Part shown: positions 38,260 through 47,277 of the stretch, piece by piece
Layout of the letters: every line of letters begins with the position of its first letter
Position numbering within the stretch: position 1 is the stretch's first letter
Assembly: GCF_013033965.1 (NCBI RefSeq)
Contig: NZ_WQFE01000009.1
Coordinates: 62,001-126,000 of the forward strand
Length of the DNA stretch: 64,000 nucleotides
Reading direction: 5' to 3'
Origin: Ruegeria atlantica
GTDB lineage: Bacteria > Pseudomonadota > Alphaproteobacteria > Rhodobacterales > Rhodobacteraceae
The notes under the pieces: model-generated
The model's database searches: none
What the model was told of the DNA's origin: nothing
Seen by the model: the letters and a program-made list of their open reading frames with translations, nothing else
Translations under genes and position numbers: made by a program

Positions 38260-39249
38260 TCAAGTTTTGGAAAACAGGCCTGCCAAAGCGCGTTTGATGA
38301 TGCCGCGGGTAGACGGCTTGTGCCGATCCGAGAACGGCAGCGGACGGCAGACCTCCATCGCGGCGACTCCGACCCCTGCGCTGAGCGCGCCGTTGACCAG
38401 CCCCTCGCCAAACCGGCGCGACAGCTTGCTGAGAACAGATCCGCCCAGAACCGGCTCCAGCAGATCGTCGCCAACGGCCACAGCGCCGGTGGCCACAAGG
38501 TGTACGAAAACAGCCCGTGTCAGACGCCAACTGCCCAGAAATCCTGCGCGCCCGCCATAGATTTCAGCAATTCGCCGGATCATACGCAGCGAAGCGGCCA
38601 GCGCAGTTGCCACATCCGCAAGCGCCAAGGGCACCAATGCTGTCACAGTAGCAACCTGCCGCGCGGCGGCCTCAACCTCCCGGCTGGCAGCGGCATCCAG
38701 TGGGGCCAGCAACTCATCCTCGGCCAGAGTCAGCAGCCCAGATGCGTCGAATTGCTCGTCGATCCGTTCGGACAGCCTGTCGCGACCCCAACGGGTTTCC
38801 TCGCGCCCTTTGTAGAACGAGATCAATCGGTTGGTGACCGCGCGTGCCTGTGCCAGATCATCCTCAGCCAACGCAGTATCCGCCGCGTGACGCATCCCGT
38901 CCACGCGGGACAATCGCCCGATTGCGGCCAACTCGCGCACAGCGATGATCAAGGCCACCAGCACCAGGGCTGCAAACAAACCCGTTATCACCCAGCCCAG
39001 AATGGGCGCGCGCAGAATTAATGAGTTCACAAAGTCCCACGCTGCCACGGACACCACGGCCCCAAGCGCGGCAAGTGCCAAACCCCAGAACCAACGCGAC
39101 AGAGCCGAAGGTTTGCGCGCCGCCAAGCGCGCCGCTCCCTGCATCGCCTGACCCTGAGGCTGCGCGATATCTGGTACCGGGGGCGCTTGCGACACGTCAG
39201 CCGCGGGTTCATCGGCGTCAAGATCAATCAGAACTGGTCCCTTAGCCAT
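38260..39249 (-). CDS. YcjF-like inner membrane protein (DUF697)
   Basis: A 330 aa protein of the TIGR01620/YcjF type. An acidic N-terminus, then a pair of hydrophobic helices at about 65-120 (WFWGLALAALGAVVSVAAW; ILGWVITGLFAALVLVALI) and a C-terminal DUF697 domain (MIRRIAEIYGGRAGFLGSW, GDDLLEPVLGGSVLSKLSR). Homologues are stress-induced and nearly always next to ycjX. The ATG at 39249 has AAGGAG about 9 nt upstream and overlaps the GNAT gene's end by eight bases; the longer open frame upstream lies over that gene and was rejected. Confidence 0.85.
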   Translation of the reverse strand: MAKGPVLIDLDADEPAADVSQAPPVPDIAQPQGQAMQGAARLAARKPSALSRWFWGLALAALGAVVSVAAWDFVNSLILRAPILGWVITGLFAALVLVALIIAVRELAAIGRLSRVDGMRHAADTALAEDDLAQARAVTNRLISFYKGREETRWGRDRLSERIDEQFDASGLLTLAEDELLAPLDAAASREVEAAARQVATVTALVPLALADVATALAASLRMIRRIAEIYGGRAGFLGSWRLTRAVFVHLVATGAVAVGDDLLEPVLGGSVLSKLSRRFGEGLVNGALSAGVGVAAMEVCRPLPFSDRHKPSTRGIIKRALAGLFSKT

Positions 39250-39697
39250 TGGCTGCTCCTTCACTGTTCCAGACATACTTGATGTCCGGGAGGTTCTCGT
39301 CGTTGTCGGCGCCATCACTGCGTGCGACCTCGACAAAACCGTTGCGTTCGTAAAACCGACAGGCGGAATGGTTTGCCTGAAACGCGAACAGAGATAATTC
39401 GGACTGGCGGGATTTGGCATGTTCAAGCAATTGCCGACCGACGCCCTTCCCGCGCGCGTCAGGGGCCAGGTACAGTGAATGGATATCGTTTCCGTTGAGT
39501 GCCAGGAACCCAACCACCCCTTGATCCGTTTCGGCAACGGTCATCCATTCCATTTCAATCATACGGCCACAAAACGAAATGGTTTCCGCACGCGAATGCA
39601 GTAACGGCATCCATTCGTTTTCCCGGGCGAAGCCATGCAAAATCTCTCCGGTGGCACCGGCATCCGTGCTGCGGGCAGGGCGAAGGATGACAGTCAC
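39242..39697 (-). CDS. GNAT-family N-acetyltransferase
   Basis: A 151 aa acetyl-CoA-dependent acetyltransferase. The acetyl-CoA loop is LAPDARGKGVGRQLLEHAK (motif A, Q/RxxGxG/A present) and the end NHSACRFYERNGFVEVAR is typical motif B. The substrate is unknown. It is wedged between ycjX and ycjF, overlapping the first by four and the second by eight bases, so the three are surely co-translated. That placement hints it may modify a partner in the same process, which is inference only. Confidence 0.85.
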   Translation of the reverse strand: MTVILRPARSTDAGATGEILHGFARENEWMPLLHSRAETISFCGRMIEMEWMTVAETDQGVVGFLALNGNDIHSLYLAPDARGKGVGRQLLEHAKSRQSELSLFAFQANHSACRFYERNGFVEVARSDGADNDENLPDIKYVWNSEGAANG

Positions 39698-41163
39698 AGC
39701 CGGTCTCCGATCAGGAACTGAGCCGCACGGTCCAGCCGGATATGCGGCGGGCCGTCGCCGGGGCGCAGGGTAAGGTGTGCAGGCGCGAAGGCCATGAATT
39801 CGTAATCCTCACCCAGCCAGCCGTCGGACCCGTTACGCGCCGGACCGAGCAGATGCGACGGGTCTTCGGGCAGATCTCCGGGATAGAAAGCCGCCTGTTT
39901 GCCACTATCCAGCAGCGTACCCCGGACGCAGGGCAACTCGGCCCCATTGTGGGTGCGAATTTCCTCGGTCGTGGCCCTTAGTGAGGCCAACGATAGCGCC
40001 GCCGTCTCAGCCCCTGCAAAGCTGGCGCGGTCGCGCGCCTCGCGGGTCAGGGCCTCCATGATATTGGTCAGGCGGTGATGTTGCAGGTGGTGCAGATGAT
40101 CAGCCTTGGTGGCGGCAAACAGGATGCGCTCGACCCGTTTGCCCAGCAGCAACTGGCTAAGCCATGCATTTCGTCCGGGCCGGAACGCCGACAGGATATC
40201 GGCCATCGCGCGGCGCATATCCTCGACCGCCTGTGGCCCGTTATGGATCGCGCCCAGCGCATCCACCAGAACCACCTGACGGTCGATCCGGGCGAAATGA
40301 TCGCGAAAGAACGGTTTCACGACCTTAGATTTATAGGCTTCGTACCGGCGGGCCATCTCGCGATGCAGGCTGCGACGGGGACCATGGCCATCAACCGGCA
40401 AGGGCGCGAATGTCAGCACCGGGGATCCGGCCAAATCGCCCGGCAGCAGGAACCGCCCGGGCGTGCAGTCATAAAACCCGGCGTCGCGCGCAGCGTTCAG
40501 ATATGAAGCGAATTCTTGGGCCAGTGATTGTGCTTTGGGTTCATCATGGCCTTCGGATGGATCAATGGCCTTTGCCAGCGACAGAAAGGTCGTAGCCTCA
40601 TTGCGTTTGGAGATGCGCTCAAGCGTTTCCTGCGACCAGTCCTCATAGGTTTTGTCCAGCAGTGCCAGATCCAGCAGCCATTCGCCCGGATAGTCCACGA
40701 TATCCAGATGCACAGTGCGCGGTCCCTGCAGCCCCGACAAAAGCCCGGCGGGGCGGGCTTTGAACGACAGGCGCAGCTCTGACACGGCACGCGTACTGTC
40801 CGGCCAATGCGGTTGAGGCCCGGTCAGCGCCGCCAGGTGATTTTCGTAGTCAAACCGGGGAACGGTATCATCCGGTTGCGGCTGCAGGTAGGCCGCGTTG
40901 ATCCGCCCTTCCTGCTGCGCCACGAGGCCGGGCATCCGCCCGCGATCCAGCAGGTTCGCGACCAAAGACGTGATAAACACCGTCTTGCCCGATCGCGCCA
41001 ACCCGGTGACGCCCAGTCGGATCACCGGCTCAAACAGTGCCTCAGACACGCGGTCGCCCACGGATTCGACGCCACGCGCCAGACTGTCTGCCAGAGTTGA
41101 GATGACCAAACCGTCGCCCCGCTTTTTTCGTTTCCCCCAAGATAGGTAGCGGCTGTCGGACAT
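39694..41163 (-). CDS. YcjX-like P-loop stress protein (DUF463)
   Basis: A 489 aa nucleotide-binding protein of the YcjX/DUF463 family. P-loop GLARSGKT at about 54-61 within [19 protein letters not shown], the Walker B-like [14 protein letters not shown], and the G4-like [11 protein letters not shown]. The family resembles dynamin-like GTPases and is induced by stress with YcjF; its role is not settled. I used the ATG at 41163; a GTG 13 codons upstream and a TTG 17 codons downstream (before VISTLADSL) are alternatives, and family length slightly favours the latter. Divergent from truA with about 50 nt between starts. Confidence 0.87.
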   Translation of the reverse strand: MSDSRYLSWGKRKKRGDGLVISTLADSLARGVESVGDRVSEALFEPVIRLGVTGLARSGKTVFITSLVANLLDRGRMPGLVAQQEGRINAAYLQPQPDDTVPRFDYENHLAALTGPQPHWPDSTRAVSELRLSFKARPAGLLSGLQGPRTVHLDIVDYPGEWLLDLALLDKTYEDWSQETLERISKRNEATTFLSLAKAIDPSEGHDEPKAQSLAQEFASYLNAARDAGFYDCTPGRFLLPGDLAGSPVLTFAPLPVDGHGPRRSLHREMARRYEAYKSKVVKPFFRDHFARIDRQVVLVDALGAIHNGPQAVEDMRRAMADILSAFRPGRNAWLSQLLLGKRVERILFAATKADHLHHLQHHRLTNIMEALTREARDRASFAGAETAALSLASLRATTEEIRTHNGAELPCVRGTLLDSGKQAAFYPGDLPEDPSHLLGPARNGSDGWLGEDYEFMAFAPAHLTLRPGDGPPHIRLDRAAQFLIGDRL

Positions 41164-41216
41164 ACCAGCGCTTTCCCGCTCTTGCCCGTTGCGACGCGGC
41201 ACGCTACCAGCAGCGC

Positions 41217-41984
41217 ATGCCTAGATACGCGCTAAAAGTCGAATACCAGGGAGAACCGTTTGCCGGATGGCAGCGGCAAAAGGATTTGCCTTCCGTTCAG
41301 GGCGCAATCGAGCAAGCTCTTTCACGCATTCAACCCGGCGATCACACCATCGCAGCGGCCGGGCGCACGGATGCTGGTGTGCACGCCTTGGGACAGGTCG
41401 CGCATTGTGATCTGATCAAGGATTGGGACCCTTTCCGTTTGTCCGAGGCGCTGAACTATCACCTTAAGCCGCAACCCGTGGCCATCGTTAAGGCCGCACT
41501 GGTGGATCATGACTGGCACGCACGATTTTCTGCGTTGGAACGGCAGTACCTGTTTCGCATCCTGATGCGCCGCGCCCCGGCGACCCACGAAGCCGGGCAG
41601 GTCTGGCAGATTAATCATCAGTTGGACGCCAGCGCGATGCAGGCGGGCGCGGATATGCTGATCGGGCGGCATGATTTTACCACGTTCAGATCCTCGATTT
41701 GTCAGGCCGCAAGCCCGCTCAAAACGCTGGATGAGTTGCGGATCGAGGAAGTCGAGGGCTTTTCCGGGCCAGAGATCCACTTCCACGTCCGCGCCCGGTC
41801 ATTCCTGCACAACCAAGTGCGCAGCTTTGTCGGAACACTGGAACGTGTCGGCGCAGGCGCATGGTCGCCCGAAGATGTGCGGGACGCACTTGAGGCTGTT
41901 GATCGCGCCGCCTGCGGGCCGGTATGCCCGCCACAAGGTCTGTATCTGGCACGGGTTGGGTATCCGGAGCCGGTCTTCGACTAA
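41217..41984 (+). CDS. truA: tRNA pseudouridine(38-40) synthase TruA
   Basis: Isomerises uridines 38-40 in the anticodon arm of tRNAs. 255 aa; the catalytic Asp is D52 in [14 protein letters not shown]. Other family signatures are [12 protein letters not shown] at the N-terminus and the C-terminal [19 protein letters not shown]. It overlaps the end of the convergent NicO-type gene by four bases, leaving no room for a terminator between them. Confidence 0.95.
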   Translation: MPRYALKVEYQGEPFAGWQRQKDLPSVQGAIEQALSRIQPGDHTIAAAGRTDAGVHALGQVAHCDLIKDWDPFRLSEALNYHLKPQPVAIVKAALVDHDWHARFSALERQYLFRILMRRAPATHEAGQVWQINHQLDASAMQAGADMLIGRHDFTTFRSSICQAASPLKTLDELRIEEVEGFSGPEIHFHVRARSFLHNQVRSFVGTLERVGAGAWSPEDVRDALEAVDRAACGPVCPPQGLYLARVGYPEPVFD

Positions 41985-42919
41985 ATCGCACGCAGCAGCA
42001 AACCGCTTGCGATCACGGCGATCAGCAGTCCCGCAACCAGCTCAATCGTCGGAGCCAGGATCGAAGCAAATCGCGTCGCCGAAGCCGAGGCCAGAAGCCC
42101 CCCACGTAGTCCGAACGACGTCCACCCTACCAAAGTCGTGACGGTTGCTGTGCCCAGCGCCATCGCGAAAGCCCCGGCAATGCCAACCATTGCGATGCCC
42201 ATTTGCCAGGTCAGGATCAGCACGAACAAAGCACCGGTACAAGGGCGTGCGGCAATTCCTGCGATCAGCACCGCGGCCTCGCGCAGGCTGCCGACTTGAG
42301 CCACCTCTTCGGCTGTGGGGCCGTGGCGGTGCCCACAATCGGCGCAGACTTCGTGATCATGGTCGTGGTCGTGGCTATGGTCGTGATAGTGGTCATGGTT
42401 ATGATGGCGAAGTTTTTCGCTGCGCTGACGTTTCGCAAAGCTGCGAATGGACCGAAAGATCAACCACAACCCAATCGCCGCGATGGCGCCATAGCTGATC
42501 GGGGCCATAACCTGTTCGGTGGCACCGATAAGGCTTTCCCGCGACATTTGGAACACCAGTACCCCGGCATAGACCAGAACCACTGCCGTCACCGCCTGCC
42601 CCAGGCTGGACAACAAGCTGATCGCGGACAGGCGCAGAAAGGCAACGTTGCGACCCAGCCCGTAACCGCCGATCAGTACTTTGCCGTGGCCAGGACCGAT
42701 GGCATGAAAAAAGCCATAAGCAAAACAGACTGTCAGCAGCGTTGCCACGGCCTCGGGCTGTTCCGCACGTGCGGCACGCAAAGCACGGGCGATCTGGTTC
42801 TGGAATTCTCGCTGCTCACCAGCAGCCCAAGCAGCCAAATGGTCAAAGCCACCGCTGCCCCAAAACCACAGCAACAGACCAACGGCGATGGCGACAGGAA
42901 CAATCAGGTACTTGGACAT
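41981..42919 (-). CDS. NicO/RcnA-type nickel-cobalt transporter
   Basis: A 312 aa inner-membrane protein with six or seven helices. The metal-transport motif HAIGPGHGK is at 72-80 in the second helix. A cytoplasmic loop at 171-199 carries twelve histidines plus a CxxC (VCADC), a likely metal-binding patch. The RcnA/NicO superfamily moves Ni2+ or Co2+, mostly outwards. It overlaps the upstream DUF1007 gene by 16 bases. Such pairs in proteobacteria are also suspected of zinc or other metal traffic, so the ion is unproven. Confidence 0.85.
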   Translation of the reverse strand: MSKYLIVPVAIAVGLLLWFWGSGGFDHLAAWAAGEQREFQNQIARALRAARAEQPEAVATLLTVCFAYGFFHAIGPGHGKVLIGGYGLGRNVAFLRLSAISLLSSLGQAVTAVVLVYAGVLVFQMSRESLIGATEQVMAPISYGAIAAIGLWLIFRSIRSFAKRQRSEKLRHHNHDHYHDHSHDHDHDHEVCADCGHRHGPTAEEVAQVGSLREAAVLIAGIAARPCTGALFVLILTWQMGIAMVGIAGAFAMALGTATVTTLVGWTSFGLRGGLLASASATRFASILAPTIELVAGLLIAVIASGLLLRAI

Positions 42920-43551
42920 GAAAGGCGGATCTCGGACGCAAAGTTTTCCCCGACCAGCGGGATATCGTTTTCCTCAAGGTCATAATCGGCATCAAGGGTC
43001 AGCAGAAATGCCTGCATTTGCGCCAGTTGCCCATCAATATCCGCATCAATCCGGCTGATCTGACAAGCGGCTGGCCCGGACACTGTAACCGGGCGAGTCA
43101 CTTCATAAGCTGTGTAGTAGGATTCATCATAGGCTTTTGCGAGAACGGCGGTTGCGGGCACCCCGTCCCCTTCCACAGCACGCAGATGGGTAGTCACGAT
43201 GCGTCCATCCTCGGTGGTGGCTTTGGCTTCCATCGGTCTCGACAATACGACCGGCGCGCCATCAGCGAACACCACGAGATCGCCGTTATATCCTTCGACC
43301 CATTGGGCATCAAAACCGGAGAGAAACTGTTCTTCGCTCTCGGTCAGGATGCCATCAGAATCCTGGTCCAGCTTCATGTCTTCCAATTGAAACAACGAAA
43401 AAAGCTCGTCATATGCCCACGTCACCCTGACGTGGGTCAGCTTACCGCTTTCGTCCACAATGAATTCCAGCCCCGTGTCGATAAAGACGTGCGGATGAGC
43501 CAGTGCCGGAACCGGCAGGCAACACGAAAGAAGGGGTATGAGCCATCGCAT
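42904..43551 (-). CDS. Periplasmic DUF1007 protein with EF-hand-like loop
   Basis: A 215 aa exported protein: signal peptide at residues 1-18 (MRWLIPLLSCCLPVPALA), then HPHVFIDTGLEF, the hallmark DUF1007 N-terminus whose His residues could bind metal. Residues 62-73 (DQDSDGILTESE) form a full EF-hand calcium loop consensus, D-x-D-x-D-G-x-L-x-x-x-E. A CQISRID cysteine and the penultimate RLSC add two cysteines. The gene overlaps the metal transporter gene, so the protein probably serves it as a periplasmic partner. ATG at 43551 chosen because it starts directly at the signal peptide. Confidence 0.82.
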   Translation of the reverse strand: MRWLIPLLSCCLPVPALAHPHVFIDTGLEFIVDESGKLTHVRVTWAYDELFSLFQLEDMKLDQDSDGILTESEEQFLSGFDAQWVEGYNGDLVVFADGAPVVLSRPMEAKATTEDGRIVTTHLRAVEGDGVPATAVLAKAYDESYYTAYEVTRPVTVSGPAACQISRIDADIDGQLAQMQAFLLTLDADYDLEENDIPLVGENFASEIRLSCPST

Positions 43552-43625
43552 AGGCGGAAGATAGGGGCTTGGCCCGTGCACGGCAACTTTGTTTATCGTT
43601 CAATTGCAAGAACCGGCCAAACCGG

Positions 43626-44432
43626 TCACCTGGGCGGAAACAGAACCAGAGTCTGCAACGCTGTTCCGATCGGGCCTTCCGTATCAAACAGAACTGATTG
43701 CGACATTCCTATTCCCGACGGTTGCCAATGGGATACCGATTGAGAGGCGAGCCACTCTGATGTGGGTTCGCGGTGGATCTGCACCGTCAGGTCCGTGTTC
43801 ATGAACCCCATCTCGGACGTCGGGGCATTCCACGAAATCCCGTTCCCGCAATCCGCCAGTGGGCAAAGCGCCTGAATTGGTGATTGCACCTCGCCTTCCA
43901 ACAATGTCGGTGTGCGCATCCAGATCGTCTTTGGGCCCGCTTTCTGGTTACCGCCCTTGGGGTAGAGAATATCCGAGTGGTTTGCGAACCCCGGCAGGTC
44001 GTGGCGTGTTTCGCCAATTGGGAACGGGCCTGTCACAGCGTTCTCAAGCTCGGGCGTCGACAGCGTGACGTTGGGAACCGGCCCCAAATCACGCCGCACC
44101 ATGTGCATTGTGGTTGCCGTGGCGCACAGTGTATCGTCCAGATCGTGCACCGTAACACGCGTTGTAGCCAACGTCTTGGTATGGCGCGTGGTTTCCGCTG
44201 CCACACGCAGACCCGCCAACGGTAGGGGGCGCAACAGGTCCACCGTCAGCCGTGTCAGCATCTTTTCCGACCCAACCTCGGTCTCAGCCGCACGCACGAT
44301 CAGCCCGGCCACCGGACCGGCATGGCAATGTTCCGCAGACCAGGGTCCGCGTGCGGGGTCGTTGCCTACAAAAGCTCCGTCCGCCCGAACATGGAAATAG
44401 GCGTGCTCATTCAGATCCGGTTTCAGCACCAT
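43626..44432 (-). CDS. Acyl-CoA thioesterase-like protein (TesB type)
   Basis: A 268 aa protein with a double hot-dog layout. The N-terminal half has DPARGPWSAEHCHAGPVAGL and MLTRLTVDLLRPLPLAGL; the C-terminal half ends GISWNAPTSEMGFMNTDLT and SQSVLFDTEGPIGTALQ. Such proteins hydrolyse medium- or long-chain acyl-CoA. The second half keeps the Asp-Thr and a Gln-Ser pair that resemble the TesB catalytic set, but I cannot confirm it without alignment. It directly follows an acyl-CoA dehydrogenase on the same strand (8 nt gap). Confidence 0.78.
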   Translation of the reverse strand: MVLKPDLNEHAYFHVRADGAFVGNDPARGPWSAEHCHAGPVAGLIVRAAETEVGSEKMLTRLTVDLLRPLPLAGLRVAAETTRHTKTLATTRVTVHDLDDTLCATATTMHMVRRDLGPVPNVTLSTPELENAVTGPFPIGETRHDLPGFANHSDILYPKGGNQKAGPKTIWMRTPTLLEGEVQSPIQALCPLADCGNGISWNAPTSEMGFMNTDLTVQIHREPTSEWLASQSVSHWQPSGIGMSQSVLFDTEGPIGTALQTLVLFPPR

Positions 44433-44440
44433 TTCAGACC

Positions 44441-45676
44441 TCAGACATTTTCCTGAGTATGCTTCTTCAGTTCAGCCCGCGCCACCTGACGACGGTGCAC
44501 CGCATCCGGCCCATCCGCCAAACGCAAAGTACGCACATGCGTCCATGCCGTAGCCAACGGAGTGTCTTGGCTGACCCCCTGTCCACCGAACATCTGAACA
44601 GCTTCATCAATGACCTTCAGCGCCACCCGCGGGGCAACGACCTTGATCTGGCTGATCCATGGGGCTGCGGCACGGGCGTCGCCCTGATCCATGTACCAAG
44701 CGGCCTTCAGGCACAGCAGGCGCGCCATCTCGATCTCCATCCGGCACTCGGCGATGATATCGTAATTGGCCCCCAGCTGCGCCAACTTCTTGCCGAATGC
44801 CTCGCGCTGCATCGAACGTTTGCACATCTGCTTCAGCGCCGATTCAGCCTGTCCGATTGCACGCATGCAGTGGTGAATGCGACCCGGGCCAAGCCGCCCC
44901 TGAGCAATCTCGAATCCGCGCCCTTCGCCCAACAGGATATTCTCTGCGGGCACCCGAACGTTGGTAAAACGAATATGCATGTGTCCGTGCGGAGCATCAT
45001 CGTGGCCATACACCTGCATCGGTCGCAGAACCTCAATTCCCGCCGCATCGGCAGGCACAACGATCATCGATTGCCGCTTGTGCTTGGGTTGCTCGTCGCC
45101 CGCCGTTTTGACCATGACGATATAGACCTTGCAGCGCGGGTCACCCGCCCCCGACGACCACCATTTTTCACCGTTCAGAACATAGTCGTCCCCGTCCCGC
45201 ACACAGGACATCGACACGTTTGTGGCATCCGATGACGCCACATCGGGTTCGGTCATCAGATATGCCGACCGAATGTCGCCATTCAGCAACGGTTTCAGCC
45301 ACTGCTCTTTCATCTTGTCCGTTCCATAGCGCTCGAACACTTCCATGTTGCCAGTATCGGGGGCGGAGCAGTTGAATACCTCGGCCCCGAGGGGCGTCTT
45401 GCCCATCTCTTCCGCGAAATAGGCATACTCCACGGTGCTCAGACCAAAACCTTTGTCGCTGTCGGTCAGCCAGAAGTTCCACAAACCTGCTGCCCTGGCT
45501 TTTGCTTTCAACCCTTCGAGGATTTCCGCCTGTCGCTCGGTGTATGCCCAGCGATCACCCTTGTCGATTTCGGCCTGATATTCTTCTTCAAGCGGCATGA
45601 TCTCATCCCGGATCATATCTGCCACGCGTTGCAGCAGCGCGCGGTTTTCTTCGCGCAGGCCGAATGACATGTTCAT
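44441..45676 (-). CDS. Acyl-CoA dehydrogenase family protein
   Basis: A 411 aa FAD-dependent dehydrogenase. Signatures seen: YLMTEPDVASSDATN and VLNGEKWWSSGAGDPR (FAD and substrate binding in the beta domain), RLGPGRIHHCMRAIGQAE, and MFGGQGVSQDTPLA plus LADGPDAVHRRQVA near the end. This pattern is closest to the ACAD10/11-like group that uses longer or hydroxylated acyl-CoA, an assignment made by resemblance. AGGAGG lies 8 nt before the ATG at 45676. Together with the thioesterase downstream it forms a two-gene unit for acyl-CoA turnover. Confidence 0.88.
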   Translation of the reverse strand: MNMSFGLREENRALLQRVADMIRDEIMPLEEEYQAEIDKGDRWAYTERQAEILEGLKAKARAAGLWNFWLTDSDKGFGLSTVEYAYFAEEMGKTPLGAEVFNCSAPDTGNMEVFERYGTDKMKEQWLKPLLNGDIRSAYLMTEPDVASSDATNVSMSCVRDGDDYVLNGEKWWSSGAGDPRCKVYIVMVKTAGDEQPKHKRQSMIVVPADAAGIEVLRPMQVYGHDDAPHGHMHIRFTNVRVPAENILLGEGRGFEIAQGRLGPGRIHHCMRAIGQAESALKQMCKRSMQREAFGKKLAQLGANYDIIAECRMEIEMARLLCLKAAWYMDQGDARAAAPWISQIKVVAPRVALKVIDEAVQMFGGQGVSQDTPLATAWTHVRTLRLADGPDAVHRRQVARAELKKHTQENV

Positions 45677-45802
45677 GAGCTTTCCTCCTCGGGCTCAAAG
45701 AGCGGGCTTTACCTTTGACCAGAGAATGACTTAGCTGCCGACACGATGTCTAGCTATGTGACGGGACGTCAATTCAATCAATTGAAACTGCGGGGGTGAT
45801 TC

Positions 45803-46738
45803 ATGGCGCTGCTGATCGAAACCGGGCTGTCTGACTGGATAAGCGATGCGGAAATTGCCGATACGATCCGGAAAATGCTCCCTGGCGCGGATGTGCGCAC
45901 GCCGGATACGATTGGAGATACTAGCGAAATATCCATGGTCGCTGTTGTCGGCCTGAGCAACGACCACCCAAAACGACTGCCAAACCTGCAACTGGTGCAG
46001 AAGCTGGGCGCGGGTGTTGAAACGATTGTCAGCAATCCGCATCTGCCGGAACACGTCCGGATCGCGCGACTCAAGCCCGATGCGCCGGCGCAGGGAATCG
46101 CCGAGTGGTTCGTCGCCTATATCCTTCACCGTCAACGAAACATGGCGTTTCACGAGGCCGCGCAGCGCAATTCAGAATGGTTGCCCAAAGCGCCGGTTTT
46201 CACTCCAGACACAGTTGTTGGCGTGTTGGGACTGGGTCATATCGGCGCCCGCAGCGCCAAGATGTTGCGCGCCATTGGATTTCAGGTCATGGGGTGGAGC
46301 CGGTCCCCGAAAGAGATCGAAGGCGTGACCTGCCTGCACGGCGAGGATGCGCTGCCAGTGCTGCTGGGCCAATGTGACCATGTCTGCGCCATTCTGCCAT
46401 CCACACCGCAAACCATCGGGTTGTTCGACGCACAAATGTTGGCGGTAATGAAACCCGGCAGTCAGTTACTGAACGCCGGGCGCGGTGATCTGATTGATGA
46501 AGACGCGCTGATCAAGGCGCTGGATCAAGGAACGCCCGGCCACGCTGTTTTAGACGTAACCAGCAAGGAACCTTTGCCCACAGACAGCCCGCTTTGGACA
46601 CATCCCTGTGTCACGATCACCCCGCATGTGTCGGGCTGGCATCTGGGGGAAGCACTGGCCGACGTGGCCGATAATTTCCAGCGCCTGTCCGCAGGAACGC
46701 CCTTGCTGCACGAGGTAGATCGCGCGCGCGGTTACTGA
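45803..46738 (+). CDS. D-2-hydroxyacid dehydrogenase (GhrA-like)
   Basis: NAD(P)H-dependent oxidoreductase of 311 aa that most likely reduces glyoxylate or hydroxypyruvate. Rossmann loop GLGHIG at 143-148 and the catalytic triad R227 (NAGRGDL), E256 (TSKEPLP) and H275 (TPHVSGW). The N-terminal domain is short, as in GhrA. Glyoxylate is the end product of the ureide route encoded 1-7 kb to the right, so a link is possible, but other hydroxyacids are equally so. Divergent from the acyl-CoA dehydrogenase. Confidence 0.86.
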   Translation: MALLIETGLSDWISDAEIADTIRKMLPGADVRTPDTIGDTSEISMVAVVGLSNDHPKRLPNLQLVQKLGAGVETIVSNPHLPEHVRIARLKPDAPAQGIAEWFVAYILHRQRNMAFHEAAQRNSEWLPKAPVFTPDTVVGVLGLGHIGARSAKMLRAIGFQVMGWSRSPKEIEGVTCLHGEDALPVLLGQCDHVCAILPSTPQTIGLFDAQMLAVMKPGSQLLNAGRGDLIDEDALIKALDQGTPGHAVLDVTSKEPLPTDSPLWTHPCVTITPHVSGWHLGEALADVADNFQRLSAGTPLLHEVDRARGY

Positions 46739-46745
46739 GTCAAAT

Positions 46746-47102
46746 TCAAGGCGTCAGAACCCAGTTCCCGTTGGCATCCCGGCAGTTGCGGGTTCTGACT
46801 TCACGCGATTGATCAGCACCTGCGGGAACTATGAAATGTTGAAGATGCACGCAATTGTCCCGGACCTCGCGCACCCGGACAGTGCCCTTTGACCCCGTGT
46901 CACTATTAGACCAAGTGCGCTCAGTTCCGACCTGCGGTGTTCCATCTGCCAGCATCGCATTGGTCGTGTCGTTAACGACGCTATAGTCCTCGGGGCTCAG
47001 CCCCATTTCCGCGATGATTCTCGAAAGTGACTTGGCCTGAGCCAATGAACTTGCGCCAATCAAAAGGGCCGCTGCAATCAGGGGGGAAATCCAGGCTTTC
47101 AT
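46746..47102 (-). CDS. Small exported protein, unknown
   Basis: A 118 aa protein with a signal peptide (MKAWISPLIAAALLIGASS, cleavage after AQA). The mature part contains ERTWSNSDTGSKGTVRVRE and two cysteines in DNCVHL and RTRNCRDANGNW. This pattern resembles the C-terminal part of 17 kDa-type surface antigens, without their lipobox, so I leave the name open. The two cysteines could form a disulfide. ATG at 47102 is chosen because it begins the signal peptide; it ends eight bases from the convergent dehydrogenase gene. Confidence 0.65.
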   Translation of the reverse strand: MKAWISPLIAAALLIGASSLAQAKSLSRIIAEMGLSPEDYSVVNDTTNAMLADGTPQVGTERTWSNSDTGSKGTVRVREVRDNCVHLQHFIVPAGADQSREVRTRNCRDANGNWVLTP

Positions 47103-47277
47103 GATCTTCTCGCCTTGCTGAAATAAGTTTGACCTCAAGACTATACCGCCGGGGGACGGGGGCCAAGCCCCGCTGGCCGACCTTCAAATAATACCGAACA
47201 AACCTATCGCGACTCGGGCGCTAGGCCCGTCGCGCCAATCCCCTCATAGTGCCTCAAACACGAACCAGAGGCATAAA

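Noticed and set aside
42340..42420. Short repetitive sequence that might look like a tandem repeat or CRISPR-like unit.
   Set aside because: It is the coding sequence of the His/Asp-rich loop of the metal exporter.
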